Of a stretch of 64,000 nt of DNA, positions 17,747-27,547 are shown in pieces. Position 1 is the stretch's first letter; every line of letters begins with the position of its first letter. Source of the stretch: Arthrobacter sp. MYb23 (GTDB taxonomy: Bacteria > Actinomycetota > Actinomycetes > Actinomycetales > Micrococcaceae). The stretch is taken from NCBI RefSeq assembly GCF_002979775.1, contig NZ_PCPR01000012.1:62001-126000 (forward strand). Reading direction: 5' to 3'. A model generated the notes under the pieces. It had not been told where the DNA came from. It was given only the letters and a program-made list of their open reading frames with translations, and made no database searches. The translations under genes were made by a program, and so were the position numbers.

Positions 17747-19293
17747 TGAGTTTGACCATTCCCTCCCCATCAGCTGCCATCTCTCCTTCCGTGGAGCCCA
17801 GTACTGGTACAGAGCCCAGGACCTATCAGGTTCGGACTTTCGGCTGCCAGATGAACGTCCATGATTCAGAGCGCATGGCTGGACTTCTCGAAGAAGCCGG
17901 CTACGTGCCCGCTGACGGGGAGGTTGCGGATGTGGTGGTCTTCAACACCTGTGCTGTCCGTGAGAACGCAGACAACAAACTCTACGGAAACCTCGGCCAG
18001 CTGCGGCAGGTCAAAGAGGCGAACCCCTCCATGCAGATTGCTGTTGGCGGTTGCCTGGCCCAGAAGGACCGCGAAACCATCGTGAAGAAGGCGCCGTGGG
18101 TCGACGCCGTGTTTGGAACCCACAATGTGGGGGCACTGCCAGCCCTGCTCAAGCGCGCACGGCATAACAATGAGGCACAACTGGAGATTCTCGAATCCTT
18201 GGACGTGTTTCCGTCTACACTGCCCACCAAGCGTGACTCCGTGTATGCCGGGTGGGTTTCCATCTCCGTGGGCTGCAATAACACCTGCACGTTCTGCATT
18301 GTGCCTTCGCTTCGTGGCAAGGAGAAAGACCGGCGTCCGGGGGAGATCCTGGCCGAAATCCAGGCGCTCGTTGATGACGGCGCTGTTGAAGTCACGTTGC
18401 TCGGCCAGAACGTGAATTCGTACGGTGTGGAATTCGGTGACCGTCAGGCATTCTCCAAACTCCTGCGTGCCTGCGGTGCAATTGAAGGGTTGGAACGCGT
18501 TCGTTTCACCAGCCCGCATCCCGCAGCATTCACCGACGACGTCATTGATGCGATGGCTGAGACACCTAACGCCATGCCTCAATTGCACATGCCGCTGCAG
18601 TCCGGCTCGGACAAGGTGCTGAAGGACATGCGCCGTTCCTACCGTTCCAGCAAGTTCCTGGGGATCCTGGACAAGGTGCGTGAACGCATTCCCCATGCCG
18701 CCATCACTACGGACATCATCGTTGGCTTCCCGGGCGAAACCGAGGAAGATTTCCAGGCAACCCTGGATGTCGTGGAGAAATCGCGGTTTGCCTCCGCCTT
18801 CACGTTCCAGTACTCAAAGCGGCCAGGCACCCCGGCTGCTGACCTTCCGGAGCAACTTCCCAAGGCCGTGGTGCAGGAGCGCTACGAGCGTCTCACGGCG
18901 TTGCAGGACCGCATAGCTGCTGAGGAGAACGCCAAGCAGCTGGGCCGTCAAGTGGAGGTCCTGGTCACGGCGCAGTCAGGACGGAAAGCAGGAGAGACAC
19001 ACAGGCTGTCCGGTCGGTCCAAGGACCAAAGGCTGGTGCACTTCTCCGTACCTGCCGGTGCCGGGACTCCGCGGCCGGGCGACTTCGTCACGGTCACCAT
19101 TACCGAGGCCGCTGCGTTCCACCTGGTAGCTGATCCGGGAACTCCGGAGGATTACGTCCTGCGCCGCTCCCGTGCAGGCGATGCCTGGGATCGGTCACAG
19201 GCTGATTCCTGTGGAGTCCCCGCAGCAGGAGCTGCTTCAGGGAAGACAGGTGTGTCGTTGGGCATGCCGTCGCTGCCTGTTCGTCGCGCCTAA
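17746..19293 (+). CDS. miaB: tRNA-2-methylthio-N6-dimethylallyladenosine synthase MiaB
   Basis: Radical-SAM methylthiotransferase that modifies isopentenylated A37 in tRNA. In the 515-residue protein the N-terminal UPF0004 domain has cysteines at 34, 69 and 103, the radical-SAM cluster motif CNNTCTFC has cysteines at 177, 181 and 184, and a TRAM domain follows near 440-505. A basic, low-complexity tail of about 35 residues is unusual. The GTG overlaps the recX stop. miaA, which makes its substrate, follows 19 bases later. Confidence 0.95.
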   Translation: MSLTIPSPSAAISPSVEPSTGTEPRTYQVRTFGCQMNVHDSERMAGLLEEAGYVPADGEVADVVVFNTCAVRENADNKLYGNLGQLRQVKEANPSMQIAVGGCLAQKDRETIVKKAPWVDAVFGTHNVGALPALLKRARHNNEAQLEILESLDVFPSTLPTKRDSVYAGWVSISVGCNNTCTFCIVPSLRGKEKDRRPGEILAEIQALVDDGAVEVTLLGQNVNSYGVEFGDRQAFSKLLRACGAIEGLERVRFTSPHPAAFTDDVIDAMAETPNAMPQLHMPLQSGSDKVLKDMRRSYRSSKFLGILDKVRERIPHAAITTDIIVGFPGETEEDFQATLDVVEKSRFASAFTFQYSKRPGTPAADLPEQLPKAVVQERYERLTALQDRIAAEENAKQLGRQVEVLVTAQSGRKAGETHRLSGRSKDQRLVHFSVPAGAGTPRPGDFVTVTITEAAAFHLVADPGTPEDYVLRRSRAGDAWDRSQADSCGVPAAGAASGKTGVSLGMPSLPVRRA

Positions 19294-19312
19294 GGGCGGA
19301 CCACAGGATCCT

Positions 19313-20239
19313 ATGTCGCACTTCAGCCAGGAACTTCCGCAGCCTGTCATTGCCGTTGTTGGTCCCACGGGTTCAGGTAAATCGGATCTGGGCGTCAACC
19401 TTGCCCTGGCCTTGAACGGTGAAGTCATCAATGCCGACGCCCTGCAGTTTTACCGGGGCATGGACATTGGAACCGCCAAGATCACCAGGGATGAACAACG
19501 CGGTGTGCCGCACCATTTGCTGGACATCATGGAGGTCACCCAGGAAGCCAGCGTGGCGGACTTCCAACGTGAATGCCGCTCGGCCATTAGTGATATTCAC
19601 TCGCGGGGAAAGCGTGCCATCCTTGTGGGCGGTTCCGGTCTCTATGTTCGCGCCGCCCTGGACGTTCTGGAATTTCCTGGAACAGATCCCGAACTCCGTA
19701 AGCGCCTGGAAGAAGAGTTCCAAGTGCAAGGGCTTGCGCCGTTGCGTGCCCGGCTTGAAGAAGTGGATCCCGTGTCCGCGGCCCGCCTCGGCGATGCCCG
19801 GCGCGTGATCCGGGCTCTGGAGGTGCACGGTCTGACCGGTCGTCCTTTCAGTTCGTTCATGCCACAGCGCGAGTATTTTCAGCCCGCTCTTCAGATCGGG
19901 CTGGAGGTGGATCGTGAACAACTGCGGGAACGTCTGGCACTGCGGGTGCACCGGATGGTGGAGGAAGGTCTCCAAGAGGAAGTTGCGCGGCTTGACGCCA
20001 TCGGATTGCGCAGGGGCAAGACGGCGTCGCGCGCTTTGGGTTACGCCCAATTCCTGAAAGTTCTGGACGGCGTGATGACCGTCGATGCTGCCGCCGAGGA
20101 AACCATCGTGGCTACCCGGCAGTTTGCGAGGCGCCAGCTGACGTGGTTCAGGGCAGACCCACGCATCACCTGGCTCGATTGGCAGGATCCGGAGCTCGTG
20201 GCCAAGGCGGTCGAGGCAACTCTGGCGGCCGGAAAGTAG
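19313..20239 (+). CDS. miaA: tRNA dimethylallyltransferase MiaA
   Basis: Transfers the dimethylallyl group to A37 of tRNAs reading UNN codons, creating the substrate of MiaB. The 308-residue protein has the P-loop [13 protein letters not shown] near residues 15-27, the [18 protein letters not shown] motif near 39-56 and [10 protein letters not shown] near 104-113. ATG 19313 is preferred over upstream in-frame starts that lie within miaB. It is the last gene of the recA-recX-miaB-miaA run; dapF then has its own -10 element. Confidence 0.95.
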   Translation: MSHFSQELPQPVIAVVGPTGSGKSDLGVNLALALNGEVINADALQFYRGMDIGTAKITRDEQRGVPHHLLDIMEVTQEASVADFQRECRSAISDIHSRGKRAILVGGSGLYVRAALDVLEFPGTDPELRKRLEEEFQVQGLAPLRARLEEVDPVSAARLGDARRVIRALEVHGLTGRPFSSFMPQREYFQPALQIGLEVDREQLRERLALRVHRMVEEGLQEEVARLDAIGLRRGKTASRALGYAQFLKVLDGVMTVDAAAEETIVATRQFARRQLTWFRADPRITWLDWQDPELVAKAVEATLAAGK

Positions 20240-20273
20240 CCGGGGCAATTTCTGGCCGAACACGCGTGGCGGG

Positions 20274-20279
20274 TAGCCT
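20274..20279 (+). promoter_or_regulatory. -10 element of a leaderless dapF promoter
   Basis: TAGCCT lies 6 nt before ATG 20286. Confidence 0.5.
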
Positions 20280-20285
20280 AGATCC

Positions 20286-21260
20286 ATGGATGAAACCGCC
20301 GCAGTTCCCGCCCGGCAGCCCGCAAATGCGGATGCTCCGGTGACACTTTCCAGCCTTGCAGGTCTGGCTTTTTCAAAGGGCCACGGAACGGGCAACGACT
20401 TTGTCCTGATTGCTGATCCCGGTGACGCCCACGAGATCACCGCCGAGCACGTGGCGCAGTTGTGCGACCGCCATGTAGGCATCGGTGGCGACGGCCTTAT
20501 TCGGGCGGTGCCGTCCCGCTTCCTCCCTGAAGGCCGCGTTGCCCTGGAACAGGATCCCGAGGCGGAGTGGTTCATGGATTACCGCAACGGTGACGGTTCA
20601 CTCTCGGAAATGTGTGGCAATGGAGTGCGTGTCTTCGTCCATTTCCTCATTGCCGAGGGTTTGGTGGACCTGGGACCCGGGCAGACACTTGCAATTGGCA
20701 CCCGCGGTGGAGTCAAGAAGGTGGTACGGACAGCCAATGGCTATGCCGTGGATATGGGCCCGTGGGAGTTCATCTTCCCGGATGAGGCCAAGAGCAAGGC
20801 CATGGATGCCTTGGTCAGCGCAGACGGCTTGGAAGTTGCCCGGCCCGGCCTCTCGGTGAGCATGGGTAATCCTCACACGGTGGTTGCACTGGCCGAACTC
20901 AGCGAGCTCACGGCCACGCAGCTTTTCAAAGTCCCCGTGGTGGATCCCAAGCCTGTCAACGGAACCAACGTCGAGTTCGTGGTTCCCGCAGAGCCGCTGG
21001 TGGCGGACGGCGTAGGAACCATCACCATGCGCGTGCACGAGCGAGGTGTGGGGGAGACGCAGTCCTGTGGCACCGGCGCGTGCGCCGCCGCCGTCGCCAT
21101 TCGTCACTGGGCCGGCGACTCGGCTCCCAACGACTGGCACGTCAACGTACCGGGCGGTGTGGTGGCCGTGAAGTTCATCCCCGGCGCAGGCGGACGCGAG
21201 CATGTGGAACTCAGCGGTCCCGCAGTCATCGTGGCTACAGGGACGCTTTCCGGACCCTGA
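20286..21260 (+). CDS. dapF: Diaminopimelate epimerase
   Basis: Interconverts LL- and meso-diaminopimelate for peptidoglycan and lysine synthesis. The 324-residue enzyme has both catalytic cysteines: [13 protein letters not shown] (near residue 110) and [15 protein letters not shown] (near 261). The substrate region GHGTGNDFV is also present. Relative to E. coli it has an extra ~25 N-terminal residues and an insertion before [10 protein letters not shown], common in actinobacteria. Its 3' end overlaps the convergent methyltransferase gene by 26 bp. Confidence 0.95.
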   Translation: MDETAAVPARQPANADAPVTLSSLAGLAFSKGHGTGNDFVLIADPGDAHEITAEHVAQLCDRHVGIGGDGLIRAVPSRFLPEGRVALEQDPEAEWFMDYRNGDGSLSEMCGNGVRVFVHFLIAEGLVDLGPGQTLAIGTRGGVKKVVRTANGYAVDMGPWEFIFPDEAKSKAMDALVSADGLEVARPGLSVSMGNPHTVVALAELSELTATQLFKVPVVDPKPVNGTNVEFVVPAEPLVADGVGTITMRVHERGVGETQSCGTGACAAAVAIRHWAGDSAPNDWHVNVPGGVVAVKFIPGAGGREHVELSGPAVIVATGTLSGP

Positions 21261-21849
21261 TGATCCTGAACGTCTTGGAGGTACTTTCACGGGAGACCGT
21301 GTAAGTACTGTCCAGTTCTGTCGCTAGCCACCGTTGGAGCGAGTCCGAGCCCAGGTTTTTCTGAACGACCAACCAAGCGCTGCCGCCTGGCGCCAGCCGG
21401 GGCAGCCACGTCAGCAGCAGAGAGTGAAGTTCGTCCTTGCCGATGCGGATAGGCGGGTTGGACCAGATCGTGTCGAATTCGACGGCGGGATCCACCTCGT
21501 GCGGGAGGCTGGCGGTGACGTTCGTGAGGCCGAGCGCAGCAGCGTTCTCGTTGGTCAACGTGATGCATCGCTCATTGACGTCAACGGCGTGAACATGAGC
21601 ATGTGGTGCCATCAAGCCCAAAGTGAGGGCAATCGGACCCCAGCCGCAGCCGATGTCCAGCAAGTGCCCCTTCGGCGACGGCGGGGGAACTTCGGCGAAG
21701 AGAACCGCGGTACCTTTGTCCACGCCGTCGGGGCTGAAGATACCCGACGAGGTCTGCAGCCGGCGCGTGGCTCCAGCAAGTTCCACTGTCAGTGGCTTGC
21801 GGGTGAACGGTCCGGCCGGTTGGGCGGTGAAATAGTGTGCAGACTCCAT
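21235..21849 (-). CDS. Class I SAM methyltransferase, RsmC-like
   Basis: A 204-residue methyltransferase. It has the SAM-binding motif [13 protein letters not shown], the acidic loop [13 protein letters not shown] and the catalytic SNPPIRIGK motif, an NPP signature of N2-guanine/adenine methyltransferases. The order and length match the catalytic half of 16S rRNA G1207 methyltransferase RsmC, without its N-terminal half. The exact target base is not proven. TAATCT lies 8 nt before the ATG on the minus strand. Confidence 0.83.
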   Translation of the reverse strand: MESAHYFTAQPAGPFTRKPLTVELAGATRRLQTSSGIFSPDGVDKGTAVLFAEVPPPSPKGHLLDIGCGWGPIALTLGLMAPHAHVHAVDVNERCITLTNENAAALGLTNVTASLPHEVDPAVEFDTIWSNPPIRIGKDELHSLLLTWLPRLAPGGSAWLVVQKNLGSDSLQRWLATELDSTYTVSRESTSKTFRIIRVRKASL

Positions 21850-21857
21850 AATTTGCC

Positions 21858-21863
21858 AGATTA
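21858..21863 (-). promoter_or_regulatory. -10 element for the RsmC-like gene
   Basis: TAATCT on the minus strand lies 8 nt before ATG 21849. Confidence 0.35.
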
Positions 21864-21922
21864 GTTGGCTATCGTCAGCAAGGGAAACCGCCTCCTTCCG
21901 CCGCCTGTTTGACAGCGGCTGC

Positions 21923-21928
21923 TAAAGT
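21923..21928 (+). promoter_or_regulatory. -10 element for the hflX leader transcript
   Basis: TAAAGT lies 7 nt before ATG 21936, so the transcript should begin at or next to the six-codon ORF and continue about 430 nt to hflX. Confidence 0.5.
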
Positions 21929-21935
21929 GGAGCGC

Positions 21936-21956
21936 ATGTTCTTGATCTTTGAGTAA
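21936..21956 (+). CDS. Six-codon leader ORF (MFLIFE) in the hflX leader
   Basis: ATG-TTC-TTG-ATC-TTT-GAG-TAA is placed where a leaderless gene would start, 7 nt after a TANNNT element. The stop lies 7 nt before a hairpin at 21964-21987. The peptide is too short for a function of its own; the likely role is to let ribosome movement control the downstream leader. This is inference from position; translation is unproven. Confidence 0.4.
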   Translation: MFLIFE

Positions 21957-22368
21957 TCAGCCGAAATGCCTGAGTCATCAGGCGTTTAATGGCACCGCCC
22001 GCGACGCGGGCCCGGTTTGGCATTTAGCCCGGCCCGGCCCTTCCGCCCGGCAGGTCCCGAAGGCTCTGTCCATAGCTCCTCGTAGTGGAGCCGGACACTC
22101 TGAAGATCCCGTCCGCTCATTCGCAGTGAACCGCCATGTTGTACGTGGCCCCCTGCGTTGCCACCGGCAAAGAATCCTCACCTCGGCCCAAGGACCCTCC
22201 CCGCGGATTCCACCACGCCATTGTTACAGCAGCCGCCTCCCTGACGGGAGGTTGCCGTTCAGCACACAGGAGGCCCTTTTGGCCGATGCCCGTCAGCCCA
22301 GCGCGAATAGCGCCCCATCGAGCACCAAACAGCACTATTCTGGAATTGCCGAACAGTCTAAGGAGACC
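21957..22368 (+). promoter_or_regulatory. Structured 412-nt hflX leader, possible attenuator
   Basis: No convincing gene lies in this gap although one frame stays open through it. A 10-bp stem AAATGCCTGA/TCAGGCGTTT (21964-21987, one G-U pair) follows the leader ORF. Next, GCGGG at 22006-22010 can pair either with CCCGC at 21998-22002 or, extended, with GCCCG-containing sequence near 22027-22037, so alternative folds are possible. The rest is GC-rich with no further motif I recognise, up to AAGGAG at 22360-22365. Confidence 0.4.
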
Positions 22369-23931
22369 ATGACCACCCAGAAGCACTCCGGATCCGATTC
22401 CGACGCCCAGGACATGAGTCCTGAACAAATCCAGGCCGTCATCGACCGGATTCTTTCCAAGGATGTACCTGCGCAGGCATCCGACGACAACGACGCCAAT
22501 GGTGTGTTCGGCAAGGCGCAGGCGATTTCCACGCTGGACCAGGAACACAGCATCTACGACGGCGACCAGGAAGACCTGGCTGAACGCCGCGCCCTCCGGC
22601 GTACCGCGGGACTGTCCACCGAACTTGAGGACGTCACCGAGGTCGAATACCGGCAGCTGCGCCTCGAGCGCGTTGTACTGGCGGGCCTGTGGACCGAGGG
22701 GACCCTCGCGGATGCGGAGAACAGTCTGCGTGAGCTTGCCGCACTTGCCGAGACGGCTGGATCCGAGGTGCTGGACGGCCTGGTTCAGCGCCGACAGAAG
22801 CCGGACCCCGGGACGTTCCTTGGTTCCGGTAAGGCCCAGGAGCTTAAGGACATCGTCGCAGCCACCGGCGCCGACACCGTGGTGGTTGATACCGAGCTTG
22901 CGCCGTCTCAGCGACGTGGACTTGAGGACATCGTGAAGGTCAAGGTAGTTGACCGCACCACGTTGATCCTTGACATCTTTGCCCAGCACGCCAAGAGCCG
23001 CGAAGGCAAGGCGCAGGTTGAGCTCGCGCAGCTCGAGTACCTGCTCCCGAGGCTTCGTGGTTGGGGTGACTCCATGTCCCGCCAGGCTGGTGGCCAGGTG
23101 GGTGGAGCGGGCGCCGGCATGGGCTCCCGTGGTCCTGGTGAAACCAAGATCGAACTTGATCGGCGGCGAATCCGTACCCGTATGGCCAAGCTGCGTCGTG
23201 AAATCGCCGCAATGAAGCCTGCGCGGGAGACCAAGCGGGCCAACCGCCGTCGTAACGCTGTCCCGTCAGTAGCTATTGCCGGGTACACGAACGCTGGCAA
23301 GTCCTCCCTCCTCAACCGCCTCACTGACGCCGGTGTCCTGGTGGAGAACGCCCTGTTCGCCACCCTTGATCCCACGGTCCGTAAGGCGCAAACGCCGGAC
23401 GGCATCGGGTACACCCTCGCAGACACCGTCGGCTTCGTTCGCTCGTTGCCTACCCAGCTGATTGAGGCCTTCCGGTCAACGTTGGAAGAAGTTGCGGACT
23501 CGGATCTGATCCTCCACGTCGTGGATGCATCGCACCCCGATCCTGAGGGGCAGATTGCAGCGGTCAGGTCCGTTTTCACCGAAGTGGATGCCCGTAAGGT
23601 TCCCGAGATCATCGTCCTCAACAAGGTTGATGTAGCTGATCCCTTCGTGGTGGAGCGTCTTAAGCAGAAAGAACCCCGCCATGCTGTGGTGTCCACCCGC
23701 ACGGGGCAGGGCATCGCGGAACTGCTCGAAGACATCAGCAGGTCCATTCCCCGGCCTGGTGTGCGCCTTGAACTGCTCATTCCCTACGAGCGCGGGGAAA
23801 TGATCAACAAGTTGCACAACTCCGACTCGGAAATCCTTAGCCTCGAGCATGAGGAGAACGGGACCCGCGTAGTTGTCATGGTGCGCGAAGGTCTGGCCGC
23901 CGAGCTGGAGTCATTCGTCAGCAATGGTTGA
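22369..23931 (+). CDS. hflX: GTPase HflX
   Basis: Ribosome-associated GTPase that splits stalled or hibernating ribosomes; in mycobacteria it contributes to macrolide tolerance. The 520-residue protein has a long acidic N-terminal extension, the HflX N-domain (GTFLGSGKAQELKDIV), the glycine-rich linker LRGWGDSMSRQAGG then GPGETKIELDRRRI, and the G domain with G1 GYTNAGKSSLLN near 304-315, G3 DTVGFVRSLP and G4 NKVD. ATG 22369 follows AAGGAG at 22360-22365 and starts MTTQKHSG. Its stop overlaps the next gene's ATG. Confidence 0.94.
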   Translation: MTTQKHSGSDSDAQDMSPEQIQAVIDRILSKDVPAQASDDNDANGVFGKAQAISTLDQEHSIYDGDQEDLAERRALRRTAGLSTELEDVTEVEYRQLRLERVVLAGLWTEGTLADAENSLRELAALAETAGSEVLDGLVQRRQKPDPGTFLGSGKAQELKDIVAATGADTVVVDTELAPSQRRGLEDIVKVKVVDRTTLILDIFAQHAKSREGKAQVELAQLEYLLPRLRGWGDSMSRQAGGQVGGAGAGMGSRGPGETKIELDRRRIRTRMAKLRREIAAMKPARETKRANRRRNAVPSVAIAGYTNAGKSSLLNRLTDAGVLVENALFATLDPTVRKAQTPDGIGYTLADTVGFVRSLPTQLIEAFRSTLEEVADSDLILHVVDASHPDPEGQIAAVRSVFTEVDARKVPEIIVLNKVDVADPFVVERLKQKEPRHAVVSTRTGQGIAELLEDISRSIPRPGVRLELLIPYERGEMINKLHNSDSEILSLEHEENGTRVVVMVREGLAAELESFVSNG

Positions 23932-25984
23932 GAAGGTGGCGGCGGATGCCGTCAAGTCGGAGGGGGAGAAGGCCACCCTCGAGTTGTTGGACCGGGCTGT
24001 TGCAGGTATGGGCGGACAAAGCCGTGCCGGCCAGCACGAAATGGCCAAGCATGTCACCCGGGCCATAGAGACCGGGGAGCATCTACTGGTGCAGGCGGGA
24101 ACCGGAACGGGTAAGTCACTGGCTTACCTGATTCCGTTGATCGCTCATTCCATGGACAGCGACAAACCGACCCTGGTGTCCACCGCCACCTTGGCACTCC
24201 AGACCCAGATCGTGGGCCGGGACCTTCCCCGGCTGCTGGAGACCATCAACCCTGCCCTTGAGCGACCGGTCAATGTGGCGCTGGTCAAAGGCAGGGCCAA
24301 TTACGTGTGCCTGCAGAAACTCGAAGGCGGGTTCCCCAGCGAGGAGCCCTCCGAAGGACAGCTGTTCTCCCTGGGGGAGGACACCAGCGTCCCGCACTTC
24401 GCCGCGTCTATGGGCGGCCCGCAATCCCAGTTGGGTAAGGAAGTGGTCCGCCTCCGGGAATGGGCGGAGAAGACCACCACCGGAGACCGCGACGAACTCA
24501 TGCCTGGTGTCACTGACAGAGCCTGGCGGCAAGTATCCGTGACGTCCATGGAGTGCCTGGGTGCCCAGAAGTGCCCCGTGGCGGAAGAGTGCTTCAGCGA
24601 GCTGGCCCGCTCAAGGGCGGGAGAGGCCGACGTCGTGGTCACCAACCACGCCATGCTGGCTGTCAGCGCCTTCGAAGGCTTGGCTGTATTGCCCGAGTAT
24701 GACGTGGTGGTGGTTGATGAGGCGCATGAGCTTCAGGACCGGGTAACAGGTGCCGTTTCAGGGCAGCTGTCCGTTGCCATGGTCCACGCGGCAGCATCCA
24801 GTGCCCGTAAACACACGGCCATCACTGTGGATGCCCTCAACGCCGCTGCGGACAGCTTGGACATGGCCATAGCCGGCGTGCCCAACGGTTTGTTGCCCAA
24901 TGGCCTCAACGACGAACAACTCGATTGCCTGGACCAATTGCGCGACGCCACACGCGCGGCGCTCTCGGATTCGAAGACCGATTCCTCTAACGCTGTGGAC
25001 GGTGGACGGCAACTCGCCCGATCACGGCTTATGCTCATCCTGGAATTGTGCGAGCGGATGCTGGCCGCCAAAGAGAACCGCGAAGTGGTCTGGTTCTCGC
25101 GGAACAGCACGTTCGACCCCCAGCAGGGCTACTCGCCACCGGACGAGACAGCTCCGGCTCTCATCAATATCGCCCCGCTCAGTGTCGCAGGGCGGCTTCG
25201 GGAGGGCCTCTTTGCCGGCCACACCGTGGTGCTGACCTCCGCCACGCTGGCCATTGGCTCGGCCTTCGAACCAGCGGCTGGTGGTCTTGGCCTGATTGGC
25301 GACGGTGCACCGAGCTGGACCGGAATCGATGTCGGTTCGCCCTTTGACTATCCCAAGCAAGGTGTCTTATACGTCGCAAAGCACCTGCCCAAGCCGGGCC
25401 GCGGCACCTCGCCTGAGGCGCTGGACGAGTTGGAAGACCTCATCCGCGCATCCGGCGGCGGAGCGCTTTGCCTGTTCTCTTCACGGCGTGCAGCCGAAGA
25501 AGCCGCCGATGCCATGCGGCTCCGGTTGGACGTGGATATCCTCTGCCAAGGCGAATCCACCATGGCGGCCCTGGTGAAGCAGTTCGCGGACGAGCCTGAC
25601 ACGTGCCTCTTCGGAACCATGTCACTATGGCAAGGCGTCGACGTTCCCGGTGGCTCATGCCGTCTGGTGGTCATTGACCGCATACCCTTCCCACGTCCTG
25701 ATGATCCCCTGATGACCGCACGTTCCAGGGCAGTGGCCCAATCGGGCGGGAACGGTTTCATGGCTGTGTCAGCCACTCACGCTGCCATTCGCCTGGCTCA
25801 GGGCGCAGGCCGGCTTATCCGCTCTACGGGAGACAAAGGGGTTGTGGCGGTACTCGACTCGCGGCTGTCGACGGAGCGCTATGGGGGCTTCCTGCGCGCT
25901 GCCCTGCCGCCGTTCTGGGCTACGACGGACCGGACAGTGGTGCGTGGTGTCTTGGAGCGTCTGGGCTCGGCTAAGACCCCGTGA
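23924..25984 (+). CDS. DinG/Rad3-type ATP-dependent DNA helicase
   Basis: Superfamily 2 XPD-like helicase of 686 residues. Motif I is QAGTGTGKSLAYL near residues 57-69 and motif II is VVVDEAHELQDR near 262-273. The four-cysteine iron-sulfur region lies between them (VCLQKL, then ECLGAQKCPVAEEC), and the C-terminal helicase half has LFGTMSLWQGVDVPG and RLAQGAGRLIRS. Such helicases resolve R-loops and damaged forks. ATG 23924 overlaps the hflX stop, so the two are co-transcribed; lexA is convergent just downstream. Confidence 0.92.
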   Translation: MVEKVAADAVKSEGEKATLELLDRAVAGMGGQSRAGQHEMAKHVTRAIETGEHLLVQAGTGTGKSLAYLIPLIAHSMDSDKPTLVSTATLALQTQIVGRDLPRLLETINPALERPVNVALVKGRANYVCLQKLEGGFPSEEPSEGQLFSLGEDTSVPHFAASMGGPQSQLGKEVVRLREWAEKTTTGDRDELMPGVTDRAWRQVSVTSMECLGAQKCPVAEECFSELARSRAGEADVVVTNHAMLAVSAFEGLAVLPEYDVVVVDEAHELQDRVTGAVSGQLSVAMVHAAASSARKHTAITVDALNAAADSLDMAIAGVPNGLLPNGLNDEQLDCLDQLRDATRAALSDSKTDSSNAVDGGRQLARSRLMLILELCERMLAAKENREVVWFSRNSTFDPQQGYSPPDETAPALINIAPLSVAGRLREGLFAGHTVVLTSATLAIGSAFEPAAGGLGLIGDGAPSWTGIDVGSPFDYPKQGVLYVAKHLPKPGRGTSPEALDELEDLIRASGGGALCLFSSRRAAEEAADAMRLRLDVDILCQGESTMAALVKQFADEPDTCLFGTMSLWQGVDVPGGSCRLVVIDRIPFPRPDDPLMTARSRAVAQSGGNGFMAVSATHAAIRLAQGAGRLIRSTGDKGVVAVLDSRLSTERYGGFLRAALPPFWATTDRTVVRGVLERLGSAKTP

Positions 25985-26016
25985 GCAAGGCCTGCAGCTA
26001 AGCCCGCCGGGCGCGC

Positions 26017-26760
26017 TTAGAGGGAGCGCAGTACGGAAACGACCTTGCCCATGATGGTGGCTTGATCTCCGAGGATGGGCTCGTACTGGGTATTCTGCGG
26101 GAGCAGCCAGGTGTGGCCATCCCGCTGCCGGAATGTCTTCACTGTTGCTTCGTCATCCAGCAGGGCGGCAACGATGTCGCCGTTGATGGCATCGTTCTGG
26201 CGCCGGACCACTACCCAGTCGCCATCACAGATGGCGGCGTCAATCATGGAATCGCCGGCTACCTTCAGCATGAACAGTTCGCCATGCCCCACAAGTTGCC
26301 GGGGGAGTGCCAGGACGTCTTCCACCGTCTGGTCAGCCAGGATCGGGCCACCGGCTGCGATGCGTCCCACCAACGGGACCATGGCGGTATCACTGGCGCT
26401 GGCGAGTTCAGTGACGGCAAGTCCGCCGGCGCTGCGAAGGGTAGCAGGAGCGTCGACGCCGGGAATGGATCCGCCATCGAGGGTGAGGGGCATCAGAACT
26501 TCCATGGCGCGTGGGCGCTTGGGATCCCTGCGGAGGTAACCGAGCTTCTCCAGCTGGGACAGCTGGTGCGTGACGCTGGACAAACTGGCCAGACCCACGG
26601 TGTCGCCGATTTCACGCATGCTGGGCGGGTAGCCGTTGTCATTGACCGATCGCTGGATGGTCTCCAGGATCTTTTTCTGCCGGACAGTCAGGCTTTTGGG
26701 ACTCTTTTGAGGCTGTTGGCTCCGCAGGGGTGCCCCGCCGCCTGTGGCTTTCGCTGCCAT
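26017..26760 (-). CDS. lexA: SOS repressor LexA
   Basis: Represses DNA-damage genes and self-cleaves when RecA is activated. The 247-residue protein has the winged-helix domain [16 protein letters not shown]...[21 protein letters not shown] (parts), the Ala-Gly cleavage site in RIAAGGPI near residues 136/137, the nucleophile Ser in [13 protein letters not shown] near 171 and the catalytic Lys in DEATVKTF near 208. ATG 26760 (MAAKATGG) is chosen; a longer frame to 26865 adds a non-homologous stretch. LexA-type boxes in the 348-bp gap upstream indicate autoregulation. Confidence 0.95.
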   Translation of the reverse strand: MAAKATGGGAPLRSQQPQKSPKSLTVRQKKILETIQRSVNDNGYPPSMREIGDTVGLASLSSVTHQLSQLEKLGYLRRDPKRPRAMEVLMPLTLDGGSIPGVDAPATLRSAGGLAVTELASASDTAMVPLVGRIAAGGPILADQTVEDVLALPRQLVGHGELFMLKVAGDSMIDAAICDGDWVVVRRQNDAINGDIVAALLDDEATVKTFRQRDGHTWLLPQNTQYEPILGDQATIMGKVVSVLRSL

Positions 26761-26893
26761 GTTCGCCAATGCCTTTCCATTCCGCCCCGATGAGTGCCCG
26801 GGGTTGTCGGGTCTGAAAAAAATGTCAGACCCTCCTGTTCCACTGAAACAGTGCTGTTTCTTCACTCAAACGTAGGGCAGGCACAGGCGTTTA

Positions 26894-26909
26894 TCAAACA
26901 TTTGTTCTA
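26894..26909 (-). promoter_or_regulatory. LexA-type box nearest lexA
   Basis: TCAAACATTTGTTCTA matches TCGAAC-N4-GTTCGA at 10 of 12 positions and lies about 135 bp before the lexA ATG. Confidence 0.6.
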
Positions 26910-26960
26910 GCGAGTCTCGACACCGTTCGTTGATAAGTGCTAAAAATGTCATAGCAAGGT

Positions 26961-26976
26961 TCGAATATGTGTTCTA
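26961..26976 (+). promoter_or_regulatory. LexA-type box in the lexA/LysM intergenic region
   Basis: TCGAATATGTGTTCTA matches the consensus at 10 of 12 positions and lies between the divergent lexA and LysM genes. Confidence 0.65.
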
Positions 26977-26997
26977 TAAACCTGATGCTGAAGCCGG

Positions 26998-27022
26998 ATG
27001 TTCGAACAAAGCGTTCGAACAT
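26998..27022 (+). promoter_or_regulatory. 10-bp inverted repeat with LexA half-sites at N5 spacing
   Basis: ATGTTCGAAC and its exact complement flank AAAGC. Read as a LexA box it is TCGAAC-N5-GTTCGA, perfect in both halves but one base too wide. It lies 90 bp before the LysM gene start. Confidence 0.55.
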
Positions 27023-27109
27023 CGGGGGTCACGGCAGGGGAACACCAAGAATTGGCAGCCAAGCACCGGGCACTCCGGAGCCTGGCAATAGCTCAGAAGG
27101 GCTCAGCTC

Positions 27110-27469
27110 ATGTCCGCAGTCACTACGTTCGCTGATTTCCGCACTACTCAGGCGCCAGCTCGCCTGCGCCTCACCCGCCGTGGACGGATCGTCTTCTTCG
27201 GCATCCCAGCCATGCTGTTGGTGGCGGCGTTGCTGAGTCTTGCCGGTTTTATCAACTCCCCGGCAAAGGCCGCAGACTCGCAGTCTCAACTGCGTCCGCC
27301 TGTTGCGGTCACGGTCACGGTCCAGCCGGGCCAGTCACTGTGGGGCATCGCAGGCGCGGCTGCCCCGGAGCGGGACCCCCGTGATGTCATCGCCGAGATC
27401 ATCCAGCTGAACGACCTCCGGGGCGGCCGTATCCTGCCCGGCCAGCAGCTGTTCGTCCCTGCAAACTGA
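27110..27469 (+). CDS. Membrane-anchored LysM protein, candidate SOS cell-division inhibitor
   Basis: A 119-residue protein with a basic N-terminus, one membrane helix near residues 28-47 (IVFFGIPAMLLVAALLSLAG) and an extracytoplasmic LysM domain (VTVQPGQSLWGIA ... RDVIAEIIQLNDLRGGRILPGQQLFVP, in parts) to the end. A single-pass LysM protein divergent from lexA is the arrangement of mycobacterial Rv2719c/ChiZ, corynebacterial DivS and Bacillus YneA, which delay division during SOS. The LexA-type sites between the two genes fit. Inhibitory activity is inferred from position and architecture only. Confidence 0.82.
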   Translation: MSAVTTFADFRTTQAPARLRLTRRGRIVFFGIPAMLLVAALLSLAGFINSPAKAADSQSQLRPPVAVTVTVQPGQSLWGIAGAAAPERDPRDVIAEIIQLNDLRGGRILPGQQLFVPAN

Positions 27470-27535
27470 TCCGCTCAGCGTCTTCGAAAACCGATGGTCG
27501 GGCGTCACAGTTAGTCGGCAGTCCCGGCCGCCCCT

Positions 27536-27541
27536 TAAACT
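27536..27541 (+). promoter_or_regulatory. -10 element of the his operon
   Basis: TAAACT lies 6 nt before GTG 27548, which favours this start over TTG 27545. Confidence 0.5.
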
Positions 27542-27547
27542 GGGTTG

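Noticed and set aside
21949..22368. In-frame extension of hflX covering the leader (140 extra codons)
   Set aside because: The residues are Pro/Arg/Ser-rich and unlike any HflX, while ATG 22369 has AAGGAG at the right distance.
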